Part shown: positions 8,627 through 14,972 of the stretch, in pieces
Layout of the letters: every line of letters starts with the position of its first letter
How positions within the stretch are numbered: position 1 is the stretch's first letter
Assembly: GCA_050260215.1 (NCBI GenBank)
Contig: JBLNBU010000095.1
Span: 1 to 14,972, forward strand
Origin: JBLNBU01 sp050260215
Lineage (GTDB): Bacteria > Pseudomonadota > Alphaproteobacteria > Rhodospirillales > Magnetospirillaceae
Reading direction: 5' to 3'
Length of the DNA: 14,972 nt
Notes under the pieces: model-generated
Databases searched by the model: none
Told to the model about the DNA's origin: nothing
Seen by the model: the letters and a program-made list of their open reading frames with translations, nothing else
Position numbers and translations under genes: made by a program

Positions 8627-8664
8627 GACCCGGAGCACGGACATCCACGTCCGCGCTCCGGGTC
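8627..8664. terminator. Long hairpin in the convergent valS/xth gap
   Basis: A 10-bp stem (8627-8636 with 8655-8664), one A-C mismatch, and a further 5-bp stem around the loop ATCCAC fill nearly the whole 46-base gap. The hairpin ends flush with the xth stop codon. There is no T-run on either strand, so it is probably a bidirectional terminator or an RNA 3'-end stabiliser and not a classical intrinsic terminator. Confidence 0.6.
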
Positions 8665-9432
8665 TCAGCCCAGTTCCACCCACACCGGCGTGTGGTCGGA
8701 GGCCTTTTCCTTGCCTCGCGGGCCCTTGTCGACATCGCAGGCGACCAGGCGGTCGGCCGCCTGGGGCGACAACAGCACGTGGTCGATGCGCAGGCCGTTG
8801 TCGCGCTGCCAGGATCCGGCCTGGTAGTCCCAGAAGGTGTAACGCCCCGGCTCGGGGTGCAGCAGGCGGAAGGCATCGGTCAGCCCCAGATGCACCAGCT
8901 CGCGCCAGGCCGCCCGGCTTTCCGGCCTGCAAAGCGCATCGGCTCGCCAGGCCGGGGGGTCGTAGACGTCGTCGTCGGTGGGGCAGACGTTGAAGTCGCC
9001 GGCCAGCACGAACGGCACCTCGGCCGCCAGCCAGGACTTGGTGTGGGTGATCAGGCGGCGCATCCACGCCAGCTTGTAGTCGAACTTCTCGCCCGGGGCC
9101 GGATTGCCGTTGGGCAGGTAGATGGACGCCACCCGCCAGCCGTCCACCGTGGCCTCGATCCAGCGCGCCTGCTCGTCGCTTGCGTCGCCCGGCAGGCCGC
9201 GGACCACGTCCGCCGCCGGGGTCTTGGACAGGATGGCGACGCCGTTGTAGCTCTTCTGCCCGTAGACGGCGGCGTGGTAGCCGGCGCCTTGCACCTCGAG
9301 AAAGGGGAAGCCTTCCTCCTGGCATTTGATTTCTTGGAGCAGCAGCACGTCGGGCGCGGCCTCGCGCAGCCAGGCCAGCAGGTGGTCCAGGCGGGCCTTG
9401 ACCGAATTGACGTTCCAGGTGGCGATCTTCAC
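8665..9432 (-). CDS. xth: Exodeoxyribonuclease III (AP endonuclease)
   Basis: This 255-residue enzyme cleaves DNA 5' to abasic sites and degrades 3' ends in base-excision repair. It is an endonuclease/exonuclease/phosphatase-fold Xth protein. Catalytic positions are all visible: Asn7 (TWNVNS), Glu34 (LLLQEIK), Tyr105 (SIYLPNGN), Asp146 and Asn148 (AGDFNVCP), Asp217-His218 (RIDHVLLSP) and the terminal SDHTPVWVEL with Asp246-His247. The start is GTG at 9432, because the family begins MKIATWNVNS and AAGGA lies 10 bases before it. The open frame runs on upstream to 10062, but that extension is antisense to the next gene. It is convergent with valS and divergent from the HEGEH protein gene, with 102 bases between the two starts. 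Confidence 0.97.
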   Translation of the reverse strand: MKIATWNVNSVKARLDHLLAWLREAAPDVLLLQEIKCQEEGFPFLEVQGAGYHAAVYGQKSYNGVAILSKTPAADVVRGLPGDASDEQARWIEATVDGWRVASIYLPNGNPAPGEKFDYKLAWMRRLITHTKSWLAAEVPFVLAGDFNVCPTDDDVYDPPAWRADALCRPESRAAWRELVHLGLTDAFRLLHPEPGRYTFWDYQAGSWQRDNGLRIDHVLLSPQAADRLVACDVDKGPRGKEKASDHTPVWVELG

Positions 9433-9471
9433 GGCGGCGGCATCCTTGGTGCGGGCTGGGCGGCCAGGGTG

Positions 9472-9503
9472 TCGCAAGCGGCGCCCGCGGGCAAGCCTTG
9501 CGA
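9472..9503. promoter_or_regulatory. Inverted repeat between the divergent xth and HEGEH-protein genes
   Basis: TCGCAAG (9472-9478) and CTTGCGA (9497-9503) form a perfect 7-base inverted repeat with an 18-base spacer. A third half-element, GCAAG, starts at 9491 and makes GCAAG-C-CTTGC with the right arm. The site lies between the two starts, so it could be an operator for either gene. No clear sigma-70 promoter was seen in the gap. Confidence 0.35.
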
Positions 9504-9534
9504 AGCGACCGGCCCATGGTCCATCGTTGGCGCC

Positions 9535-10197
9535 ATGAGAGCGCTCGCCGCCGCCCTGGTCCTGCTGCTGCCCGGCCTTGCCGCCGGCGCCGATGGCTGC
9601 CCGCCCGCCGGCACCCAGGCCCCCAGGCCGACGCTGGAACTGACGGGCGGCAGTGTCGAGACCGCCTGGCACAACGAGGTGCCCAAGGCCGGTATCACCC
9701 GCATGGCCGGTCGCGAGCCGGCAAACGAGGGGCTGTTCAACACCGGGCTGACCCGCACCGGCACCCAGTTGCGCATCAATCCGGAAATCTGGTGGGTCGA
9801 ACTGGGGCAGGGGCGCACCTGCCTGGGTCTGGGCCGGGTCACCGCCACCTGGCGCATCGAGCAGATGGACGTCGACATCGCCGCCGAATACCCGCCGGGC
9901 AGCTGCCAGTACAAGGTGGTGCGCGAGCACGAGGGCGAGCACGTGGTGCTGACCCGGCAGACCTTCGACGCCTTCGTCCCCGAGATGCGCGCCCGCCTGG
10001 GCGAGGCGGTGGCGCGGACCGCCCCCCTGGTCACCACGGAAGATCCGGATACCGCCGGCCACCGCCTGGTCGACCGCCTGATGGCCGAAGCCCGGCCGGT
10101 GCTGGACGCCTATGACCGCGAACGCGCCCGCGTCAACGCCGCCATCGACACGACGGAAAGCTATCGCCGCAGTTCGGCGCGGTGTCCGGAGTGGTAA
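9535..10197 (+). CDS. Secreted protein with HEGEH zincin-like motif (DUF922-like)
   Basis: This is a 220-residue protein. Residues 1-19 form a signal peptide (MRALAAALVLLLPGLAAGA), with no lipobox cysteine. The mature part has four cysteines (22, 96, 124, 217), enough for two periplasmic disulfides. The key feature is CQYKVVREHEGEHVVLTRQTF (124-144): His132-Glu133-x-x-His136 is a metallopeptidase HExxH motif, preceded by TATWRIEQMDVDIAAEYPPG. A long charged helix follows. The shape (signal peptide, beta-rich half, HExxH at the start of a helix) resembles DUF922, whose members are proposed secreted zinc proteases. I assign this by motif only, and proteolysis is unproven. The third zinc ligand is not certain. 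ATG at 9535 has a weak ribosome site but places the signal peptide at the N-terminus. It is convergent with erpA. Confidence 0.82.
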   Translation: MRALAAALVLLLPGLAAGADGCPPAGTQAPRPTLELTGGSVETAWHNEVPKAGITRMAGREPANEGLFNTGLTRTGTQLRINPEIWWVELGQGRTCLGLGRVTATWRIEQMDVDIAAEYPPGSCQYKVVREHEGEHVVLTRQTFDAFVPEMRARLGEAVARTAPLVTTEDPDTAGHRLVDRLMAEARPVLDAYDRERARVNAAIDTTESYRRSSARCPEW

Positions 10198-10232
10198 GGG
10201 AGCGATCCAGCGGCGGTTGAGGCCGCGGCCAA

Positions 10233-10250
10233 GCGCGCGGTAACGCGCGC
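10233..10250. terminator. GC hairpin in the convergent gap before erpA
   Basis: GCGCGCG (10233-10239) and CGCGCGC (10244-10250) pair around the loop GTAA in the 69-bp gap between two convergent genes. A GGCCGCGGCC palindrome is just to the left (10221-10230). There is no T-run on either strand, so termination is only suggested by position. Confidence 0.4.
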
Positions 10251-10266
10251 CCGGCGAGGGACGACC

Positions 10267-10614
10267 TTAAACGGAGAACGAGCTGCCGCAGCCGCAGGTG
10301 GAGCTGGCGTTGGGATTGCGGATCTGGAACGAGGCGCCGACCAGGTCCTCGACATAGTCGACCACCGAGCCGCCCAGCAGTTCCAGCGAGGTCTCGTCGG
10401 CCACCACCTTGACGCCGTGGCGCTCGAACACCTGGTCTTCCTGGTTGACCTTGTCGTCCAGGGTGATGCTGTACTGGAACCCCGAGCAGCCGCCGCCCGA
10501 AACCCCCAGGCGCAGCATCAGGTCGGGCTTGCCCTCCATCTGCATCAGCACCTGGATCCGCGCCGCGGCGCTTTCGGTGATGTCGATGCGGGCGTCGGTG
10601 GCGAGAGCGGTCAT
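10267..10614 (-). CDS. erpA: Iron-sulfur cluster insertion protein (A-type carrier, ErpA-like)
   Basis: This 115-residue cytosolic protein of the IscA/ErpA/SufA family carries assembled Fe-S clusters to target apoproteins. The three conserved cysteines are present: Cys43 in GVSGGGCSGFQY and Cys107/Cys109 in the C-terminal STCGCGSSFSV. The ending NPNASSTCGCGSSF closely resembles Escherichia coli ErpA, which is why ErpA is preferred over IscA. ATG at 10614 is chosen because AGGA sits 7 bases before it. A further in-frame ATG at 10662 lies next to the promoter -10 and would add 16 atypical residues. It is divergent from dgt. No isc or suf genes are in the window, so it works with a scaffold encoded elsewhere. 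Confidence 0.95.
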   Translation of the reverse strand: MTALATDARIDITESAAARIQVLMQMEGKPDLMLRLGVSGGGCSGFQYSITLDDKVNQEDQVFERHGVKVVADETSLELLGGSVVDYVEDLVGASFQIRNPNASSTCGCGSSFSV

Positions 10615-10652
10615 CGCGTGTCCTTTGAAGAAGCGGCCTTGTTCTGGCGCGC

Positions 10653-10682
10653 AGATTATCACCCTTGCCCCGCCAGGGCCAA
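10653..10682 (-). promoter_or_regulatory. Probable erpA promoter
   Basis: On the minus strand TTGGCC (10682-10677) precedes overlapping -10 candidates: GATAAT (10660-10655, 16-base spacer) and TAATCT (10658-10653, 18-base spacer). They sit 39-41 bases upstream of the erpA ATG. No clear dgt promoter was found in the same 161-bp gap. Confidence 0.5.
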
Positions 10683-10775
10683 GGCTTCCCGTCAGATGGG
10701 ACGGCCGCCGGGAATGTCAATATCCAAGGTCCGTCCAGGTTGCGTTCGCTCCCGGGGGCGGTTAGTGTCCGCTCC

Positions 10776-11975
10776 ATGACCGCGCCCGTCGTTTCCCGCT
10801 CGTTCGCGCTTGCGCCCCAGGCCTGCCGGGCCGAGGCGTCGCGCGGCCGCCTGCACCACGAACCGGAAAGCCTGACCAGGTCGCCGTTCCAGCGCGACCG
10901 CGACCGCATCATCCATTCCGAGGCCTTCCGCCGCCTGCAGTACAAGACCCAGGTGTTCGTCTATCACGAGGGTGACAATTTCCGCACCCGGCTGACCCAT
11001 TCGCTGGAAGTCTCGCAGATCGCGCGGTCCATCGCCCGCGTGCTGGGCTTCGACGAGGACCTGGCCGAGGCTTTGGCGCTGGCCCACGACCTGGGCCACA
11101 CTCCCTTCGGCCATGCCGGCGAGGATGCGCTCCAAGAGGTGCTGGCCGACGTGGGCGGCTTCGACCACAACGCGCAGTCCCTGCGCATCGTCACCAGGCT
11201 GGAGCGCCGCTACCACGAGTTCGACGGCCTGAACCTGACCTGGGAAACCCTGGAGGGCCTGGTCAAGCACAACGGCCCGCTGACCGGCCCGCTGGCGCGC
11301 CCGGGCAAGCCGCTGCCGCGCGCCATCGCCGAATACGCCGAGACCCACGACCTGGAACTGGACACCTTCGCCGGGGCCGAGGCCCAGGTGGCGGCGCTGT
11401 CCGACGACATCGCCTACAACAACCACGACATCGACGACGGCCTGCGCGCCGGGCTGTTCACTATCGAGGACCTGGCCGAGGTCCCCCTGGTCGGCCCGCT
11501 GTTCGCCGAGGTCGCCGACGACTATCCGGGCGGCGACGACAGTTTGCGCATCCACGAGGTGGTGCGCCGCATGATCGGCATCATGATCGGCGACCTGATC
11601 GACGAGACGCGCCGGCGCATCGCCGAATTCGCCCCCGACAGTCCCGACGCCGTGCGCCGGCTGGGCCAGCCGCTGGTGTCGTTCTCCGACGAGATGCGGG
11701 CCAACGACCGGGCGCTGAAGCAGTTCCTCTTCGACCACATGTATCGTCACTTCACCGTCAACCGCATGACCAGCAAGGGCCGGCGGGTGGTGAAGGACCT
11801 GTTCCACCTGCTGTTCGCCGAGCCCGAGTGCCTGCCGCCCCAGTGGCGCCGCATGACCGACGGCCGCGGCACCCCCAAGACCGCCCGGGTGGTGGCGGAT
11901 TACATCGCCGGCATGACCGACCGCTTCGCGCTGGACGAGCACCGCCGGCTGTTCGACCTGCAAGAGAAGCCGTAA
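10776..11975 (+). CDS. dgt: Deoxyguanosinetriphosphate triphosphohydrolase-like protein
   Basis: This 399-residue HD-domain enzyme of the dGTPase family hydrolyses dNTPs to the deoxynucleoside and triphosphate, limiting nucleotide pools. The family signature is complete: SPFQRDRDRIIHSEAFRRLQYKTQVF (36-61), His75 (RTRLTHSLEV), His104-Asp105 (ALAHDLGHTPFGHAGED) and Asp210-Asp211 (LSDDIAYNNHDIDDG), giving the H…HD…D metal site. ATG at 10776 is chosen because related proteins start about 35-40 residues before SPFQRDRDR. The upstream in-frame extension to 10665 overlaps the erpA promoter. The ribosome site is weak. argS begins 2 bases after its stop codon, so the two are surely cotranscribed. Confidence 0.96.
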   Translation: MTAPVVSRSFALAPQACRAEASRGRLHHEPESLTRSPFQRDRDRIIHSEAFRRLQYKTQVFVYHEGDNFRTRLTHSLEVSQIARSIARVLGFDEDLAEALALAHDLGHTPFGHAGEDALQEVLADVGGFDHNAQSLRIVTRLERRYHEFDGLNLTWETLEGLVKHNGPLTGPLARPGKPLPRAIAEYAETHDLELDTFAGAEAQVAALSDDIAYNNHDIDDGLRAGLFTIEDLAEVPLVGPLFAEVADDYPGGDDSLRIHEVVRRMIGIMIGDLIDETRRRIAEFAPDSPDAVRRLGQPLVSFSDEMRANDRALKQFLFDHMYRHFTVNRMTSKGRRVVKDLFHLLFAEPECLPPQWRRMTDGRGTPKTARVVADYIAGMTDRFALDEHRRLFDLQEKP

Positions 11976-11977
11976 GA

Positions 11978-13714
11978 ATGAACCTTTTCAAATACTTCCG
12001 AGACGTCATTATTACCGAGGTCGAAAAGATCGTCCCCGGCCTGGACACCGCCAAGGTCACCGCCGAACCCCCGCGCGAGGAGGCCCACGGCGACGTCGCC
12101 ACCAATGTCGCCATGGTGCTGTCCAAGCCCGCCGGCATGAAGCCGCGCGACCTGGCCGAGAAGGTGGCCGAAGCGTTGCGCGCCCACCCCGCCGTCACCG
12201 CGGTCGAGATCGCCGGTCCCGGCTTCATCAACCTGCGCCTGACCGACGCCTTCCTGTTCAAGCGCCTGGCCGACCTTTTGCGCGCCGGCACCCGTTGGGG
12301 CGATTCGGACGCCGGGCAAGGGCAGCGGGTCAACGTCGAATACGTCTCGGCCAACCCGACGGGGCCCATGCACATCGGGCATGCCCGCGGCGCCGTGGTC
12401 GGCGACGCCCTGGCCGCGCTTCTGGAAAAGGCCGGGCACGAGGTGGTGCGCGAGTACTACATCAACGACGCCGGCGCCCAGGTCGACGTGCTGGCCCGCT
12501 CGGTCCACCTGCGCTACCGCGAGGCGCTGGGCGAGGCCATCGGCGACATCCCCGAGGGGCTGTATCCCGGCGACTACCTGAAGCCGGCCGGCGAGGCCCT
12601 GGCCAAGGCGCACGGCGACCGCTTCAAGGCGGCGCCCGAGGCCGAGTGGCTGCCCGCCTTCCGTGACTTTGCGGTGGCGGCGATGATGGACATGATCCGC
12701 GCCGACCTGGCCGCGCTGGGCGTGCGCCACGCCCAGTTCACCTCGGAGCGCGGCCTGGTCGAGGCCGGCAAGGTCGATGCCGCGCTGGAGTTCCTGACCG
12801 ACCACGGCATGATCTACGAGGGCGTGCTGGAGCCGCCCAAGGGCAAGCAGCTCGACGACTGGGAGCCCCGCCCGCAGACCCTGTTCCGCGCCACCCAGTT
12901 CGGCGACGACGTCGACCGGCCGCTGAAGAAGTCCGACGGGTCGTGGACCTATTTCGCCTCGGACATCGCCTATCACCTGGACAAGTTCCGCCGCGGCTTC
13001 CCCATGATGATCGACATCTGGGGTGCCGACCACGGCGGCTACGTCAAGCGCATGCAGGCGGCGGTCAAGGCGGTCACCGAGGGCGGCGGCGAACTCGACG
13101 TCAAGCTGTGCCAGATGGTCAACCTGCTCAAGGGCGGCCAGCCCTACAAGATGAGCAAGCGGGCAGGGACCTTCGTCACCCTGCGCGACCTGGTCGACGC
13201 GGTGGGCCGCGACGTGGTCCGCTTCATCATGCTGACCCGCAAGAACGACGCCCACCTGGACTTCGACCTGGACAAGGTGCTGGAACAGTCCCGCGACAAT
13301 CCGGTGTTCTACGTCCAGTACGCCCATGCCCGTTGCCATTCGGTCCTGCGCCATGCGCGCGAGATGTGGCCACAGGTCGACCTGTCGGGTGGCGCCCTGG
13401 CGGATGGACCCCTGCACCGCTTGACCGACCCGGCCGAGCTTGGTTTGATCAAGGCCCTGGCCGGCTGGCCCCGCCTGGTCGAAAGCGCTGCCGAGGCCCA
13501 CGAGCCGCACCGGGTGGCCTTCTACCTCTACGACCTGGCGGCGGCCTTCCACGGCCTGTGGAACAAGGGCAAGGACGAGGCCCGGCTGCGCTTCCTGCTG
13601 GATGACGACCGCGAGCTGTCGGTGGCCCGTCTGGGCCTGGTCCATGCGGTGGCTGCGGTGATCGCCTCGGGCCTGGGCGTGTTCGGGGTGGAGCCGAAGG
13701 AGGAGATGCGCTGA
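11978..13714 (+). CDS. argS: Arginyl-tRNA synthetase
   Basis: This 578-residue class I synthetase charges tRNA-Arg. An N-terminal Add-1 domain (about 1-100, ending GPGFINLRL) recognises the tRNA elbow. The catalytic domain has HIGH at 132-135 (VEYVSANPTGPMHIGHARGA) and KMSKR at 391-395 (QPYKMSKRAGTFVTLRDLV). The DALR anticodon-binding domain runs from about 445 to the end (YVQYAHARCHSVLRHA onward). Length is normal. ATG at 11978 is chosen because MNLFKYFRDVI is a typical start and AAGAGAAG precedes it within the last codons of dgt. The gap to dgt is 2 bases and to the SPOR gene 1 base, indicating translational coupling in one operon. Confidence 0.98.
   Translation: MNLFKYFRDVIITEVEKIVPGLDTAKVTAEPPREEAHGDVATNVAMVLSKPAGMKPRDLAEKVAEALRAHPAVTAVEIAGPGFINLRLTDAFLFKRLADLLRAGTRWGDSDAGQGQRVNVEYVSANPTGPMHIGHARGAVVGDALAALLEKAGHEVVREYYINDAGAQVDVLARSVHLRYREALGEAIGDIPEGLYPGDYLKPAGEALAKAHGDRFKAAPEAEWLPAFRDFAVAAMMDMIRADLAALGVRHAQFTSERGLVEAGKVDAALEFLTDHGMIYEGVLEPPKGKQLDDWEPRPQTLFRATQFGDDVDRPLKKSDGSWTYFASDIAYHLDKFRRGFPMMIDIWGADHGGYVKRMQAAVKAVTEGGGELDVKLCQMVNLLKGGQPYKMSKRAGTFVTLRDLVDAVGRDVVRFIMLTRKNDAHLDFDLDKVLEQSRDNPVFYVQYAHARCHSVLRHAREMWPQVDLSGGALADGPLHRLTDPAELGLIKALAGWPRLVESAAEAHEPHRVAFYLYDLAAAFHGLWNKGKDEARLRFLLDDDRELSVARLGLVHAVAAVIASGLGVFGVEPKEEMR
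13697..13705 (+). promoter_or_regulatory. Strong ribosome binding site inside the end of argS
   Basis: AAGGAGGAG lies 10 bases before the ATG at 13716 and fixes that start. It is one of the strongest Shine-Dalgarno sequences in the window. It is embedded in argS codons for PKEEM. Confidence 0.75.
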
Positions 13715-13715
13715 C

Positions 13716-14606
13716 ATGGCACGCCCCGGCGACGACTTCGACCGCGACATCCTCGACATCATTCCCGAGCGCTTCGACGCCGACGCCGACTCCCGCCAGG
13801 CCCGCGCCGGCCACCGGCTGCGCACCGGGGTGACGCTGGCCTTTGCCGTGGTTGCGGTGGGCGGCATCGTCGCCGCCGGCCTGCACTTCGTCGGCGGCAA
13901 GCGCAGCGGCGGTTCGGGCATTCCGGTGATCAAGGCCGACGACCGCCCCATCAAGGTCCGTCCCGACGACCGCGGCGGCATGCAGGTGCCCAACCAGGAC
14001 AAGCTGGTCTATGAGCGCATGGACGGCGAGGGAACCGGCCAGCAGCCGGTCGAGCGGCTGTTGCCGCCACCCGAAGCGCCAAAGGCTCCGCCCAAGGGTG
14101 CCGCTGCCGTTCCGCCGCCCGCTCCGGTAGCCGAGCTGCCGGCGGCCAAGGCGCCCGAGATGATCACCCCGCCCAAGACCGCCGCCAAGGCTGAGCCGCC
14201 GGCTCCGAAGGCTGCCCCGGCGCCGGCCCCGCAGGTGGCCGCCATGCCGCCGCAGCCGCAGCCCCAGCCGGTTGCGCCCACGCCGGTCGCTCCGGTCGCC
14301 GCGCCCAAGCCTGCCGCGCCGCCGCCGCCGGTGGCCGTTGCCCCCAAGGCGCCGGCCTCGGGGGACTGGGTGGTGCAGCTGGGCGCCGTGCGCGCCGCCG
14401 ACCAGGCCGAGAAGGAATGGGCCCGCATCCAGCGCACCAACCATGACCTGCTGGGCGCCTTGAAGTCCGACATCGTCCGCGTCGAGCTGGAAGGCAAGGG
14501 GACGTTCTGGCGGGTGCGCGCCGGTCCGCTGTCCGAACAGGCTGCCCGCCAGCTGTGCCAGGAACTGACCAGCCGATCCCAGGGGTGCATCCTTGCCCGC
14601 AAGTAA
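13716..14606 (+). CDS. Membrane-anchored SPOR-domain protein
   Basis: This 296-residue, probably bitopic inner-membrane protein has a short acidic cytoplasmic tail (1-35), one transmembrane helix (about 37-59), a long Pro/Ala-rich periplasmic linker (about 115-214) and a C-terminal SPOR domain (about 216-296). The SPOR domain starts GDWVVQLGAV and contains FWRVRAGPLSEQAARQLCQEL. SPOR domains bind peptidoglycan stripped of stem peptides and concentrate at division septa. This layout is that of FtsN-like proteins, but no short FtsN core segment can be recognised, so I do not name it. The start is fixed by AAGGAGGAG inside argS. Its gene is cotranscribed with nagZ downstream, a peptidoglycan-recycling enzyme, which fits a cell-wall role. 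Confidence 0.92.
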   Translation: MARPGDDFDRDILDIIPERFDADADSRQARAGHRLRTGVTLAFAVVAVGGIVAAGLHFVGGKRSGGSGIPVIKADDRPIKVRPDDRGGMQVPNQDKLVYERMDGEGTGQQPVERLLPPPEAPKAPPKGAAAVPPPAPVAELPAAKAPEMITPPKTAAKAEPPAPKAAPAPAPQVAAMPPQPQPQPVAPTPVAPVAAPKPAAPPPPVAVAPKAPASGDWVVQLGAVRAADQAEKEWARIQRTNHDLLGALKSDIVRVELEGKGTFWRVRAGPLSEQAARQLCQELTSRSQGCILARK

Positions 14607-14972
14607 CGCCATCCCCGCCGCCGCCGTCCTCGGCTGTTCGGGCCTTGCGCTCACCGACGACGAGAAGCGTCTGTTCGAGCGGGCCAACCCGCTGGGCTTC
14701 ATCCTGTTCGCCCGCAACATCGACACCCCCGACCAGGTGCGTGCCCTGGTCGCCGAGCTGCGCGGGCAGGTCGGCCGGCCCGATGCCCCCGTGCTGATCG
14801 ACCAGGAAGGCGGCCGCGTCCAGCGCCTGAAGCCGCCGCACTGGCGCAAGGCGCCCCCGGGCGAGCCCTTCGCCCGGCTGGCGGCGCGCGACCGCGCCCA
14901 GGCCGTGCATGCGTTGCGCACCAACTTCCGCCTGATCGGCCGCGAGCTGGCCGATCTCGGCATCGACGTCGA
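14593..14972 (+). CDS. nagZ: Beta-N-acetylhexosaminidase NagZ (5' part; runs off window)
   Basis: About 126 codons are visible of a glycoside hydrolase family 3 enzyme that removes N-acetylglucosamine from anhydro-muropeptides in the cytosol during wall recycling. Diagnostic segments are LGFILFARNIDTPDQVRALVAEL (34-56) and VLIDQEGGRVQRLKPPHW (67-84), the latter being the NagZ substrate-binding motif around Asp70-Gln71-Glu72-Gly-Gly-Arg75. The catalytic aspartate and the His of the mobile loop lie beyond the window. The start appears to be TTG at 14593, with CAGGGGTG about 6 bases upstream. No in-frame ATG or GTG lies nearby. It overlaps the SPOR gene by 14 bases. I recall scpA and scpB following in other alphaproteobacteria, which cannot be checked here. 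Confidence 0.93.
   Translation, partial: MPASNAIPAAAVLGCSGLALTDDEKRLFERANPLGFILFARNIDTPDQVRALVAELRGQVGRPDAPVLIDQEGGRVQRLKPPHWRKAPPGEPFARLAARDRAQAVHALRTNFRLIGRELADLGIDV

Noticed and set aside
10221..10230. GGCCGCGGCC palindrome as an operator
   Set aside because: It lies between two converging gene ends, not at a promoter, and short GC palindromes are frequent by chance at this base composition.
11900..14002. 700-codon minus-strand frame opposite argS
   Set aside because: It is an antisense shadow of argS and neighbouring genes with low-complexity Gly/Val/Leu/Gln composition and no domain.

Overview
The window looks like chromosomal core sequence from a very GC-rich alphaproteobacterium. The best guess is Rhodospirillales, possibly a Magnetospirillum-like genus. 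This rests on a PopZ homologue, the order methyltransferase–tolC–popZ–valS, the run dgt–argS–SPOR–nagZ, and third-position GC bias strong enough to open long spurious antisense frames everywhere. The genus is inference. I found no phage, insertion sequence, CRISPR array, toxin–antitoxin pair or defence island.

Left (1–2600): The 3'-truncated gene of a membrane sensor histidine kinase reads leftward. It has three PAS domains, the first two being a recent tandem duplication with FixL-type haem-ligand residues. Facing the other way is a small secreted two-cysteine protein with its own terminator. Next comes a leftward tRNA-Cys/tRNA-Asn pair with an excellent sigma-70 promoter and a perfect terminator.

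Middle (2600–8665): Reading rightward are a diverged isoaspartyl-methyltransferase-like gene, a TolC-family outer-membrane channel, popZ with an unusually long Pro-Glu repeat linker, and valS. A strong intrinsic-terminator-like hairpin sits in the short popZ–valS gap. xth (exonuclease III) converges on valS across a long hairpin.

Right (8665–14972): A secreted protein with an HEGEH zincin-like motif is divergent from xth and convergent with erpA, an A-type Fe-S carrier. Divergent from erpA is a tight rightward operon: dgt, argS, a membrane-anchored SPOR protein and the start of nagZ. Its gaps are 2 nt, 1 nt and a 14-nt overlap. It combines dNTP control, arginyl-tRNA synthesis and peptidoglycan/septum functions.

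Most of the window is housekeeping. The points most worth following are the twin haem-PAS candidates, the methyltransferase that has lost the classical QTIS signature, the expanded PopZ linker, the hairpin before valS and the HEGEH protein.
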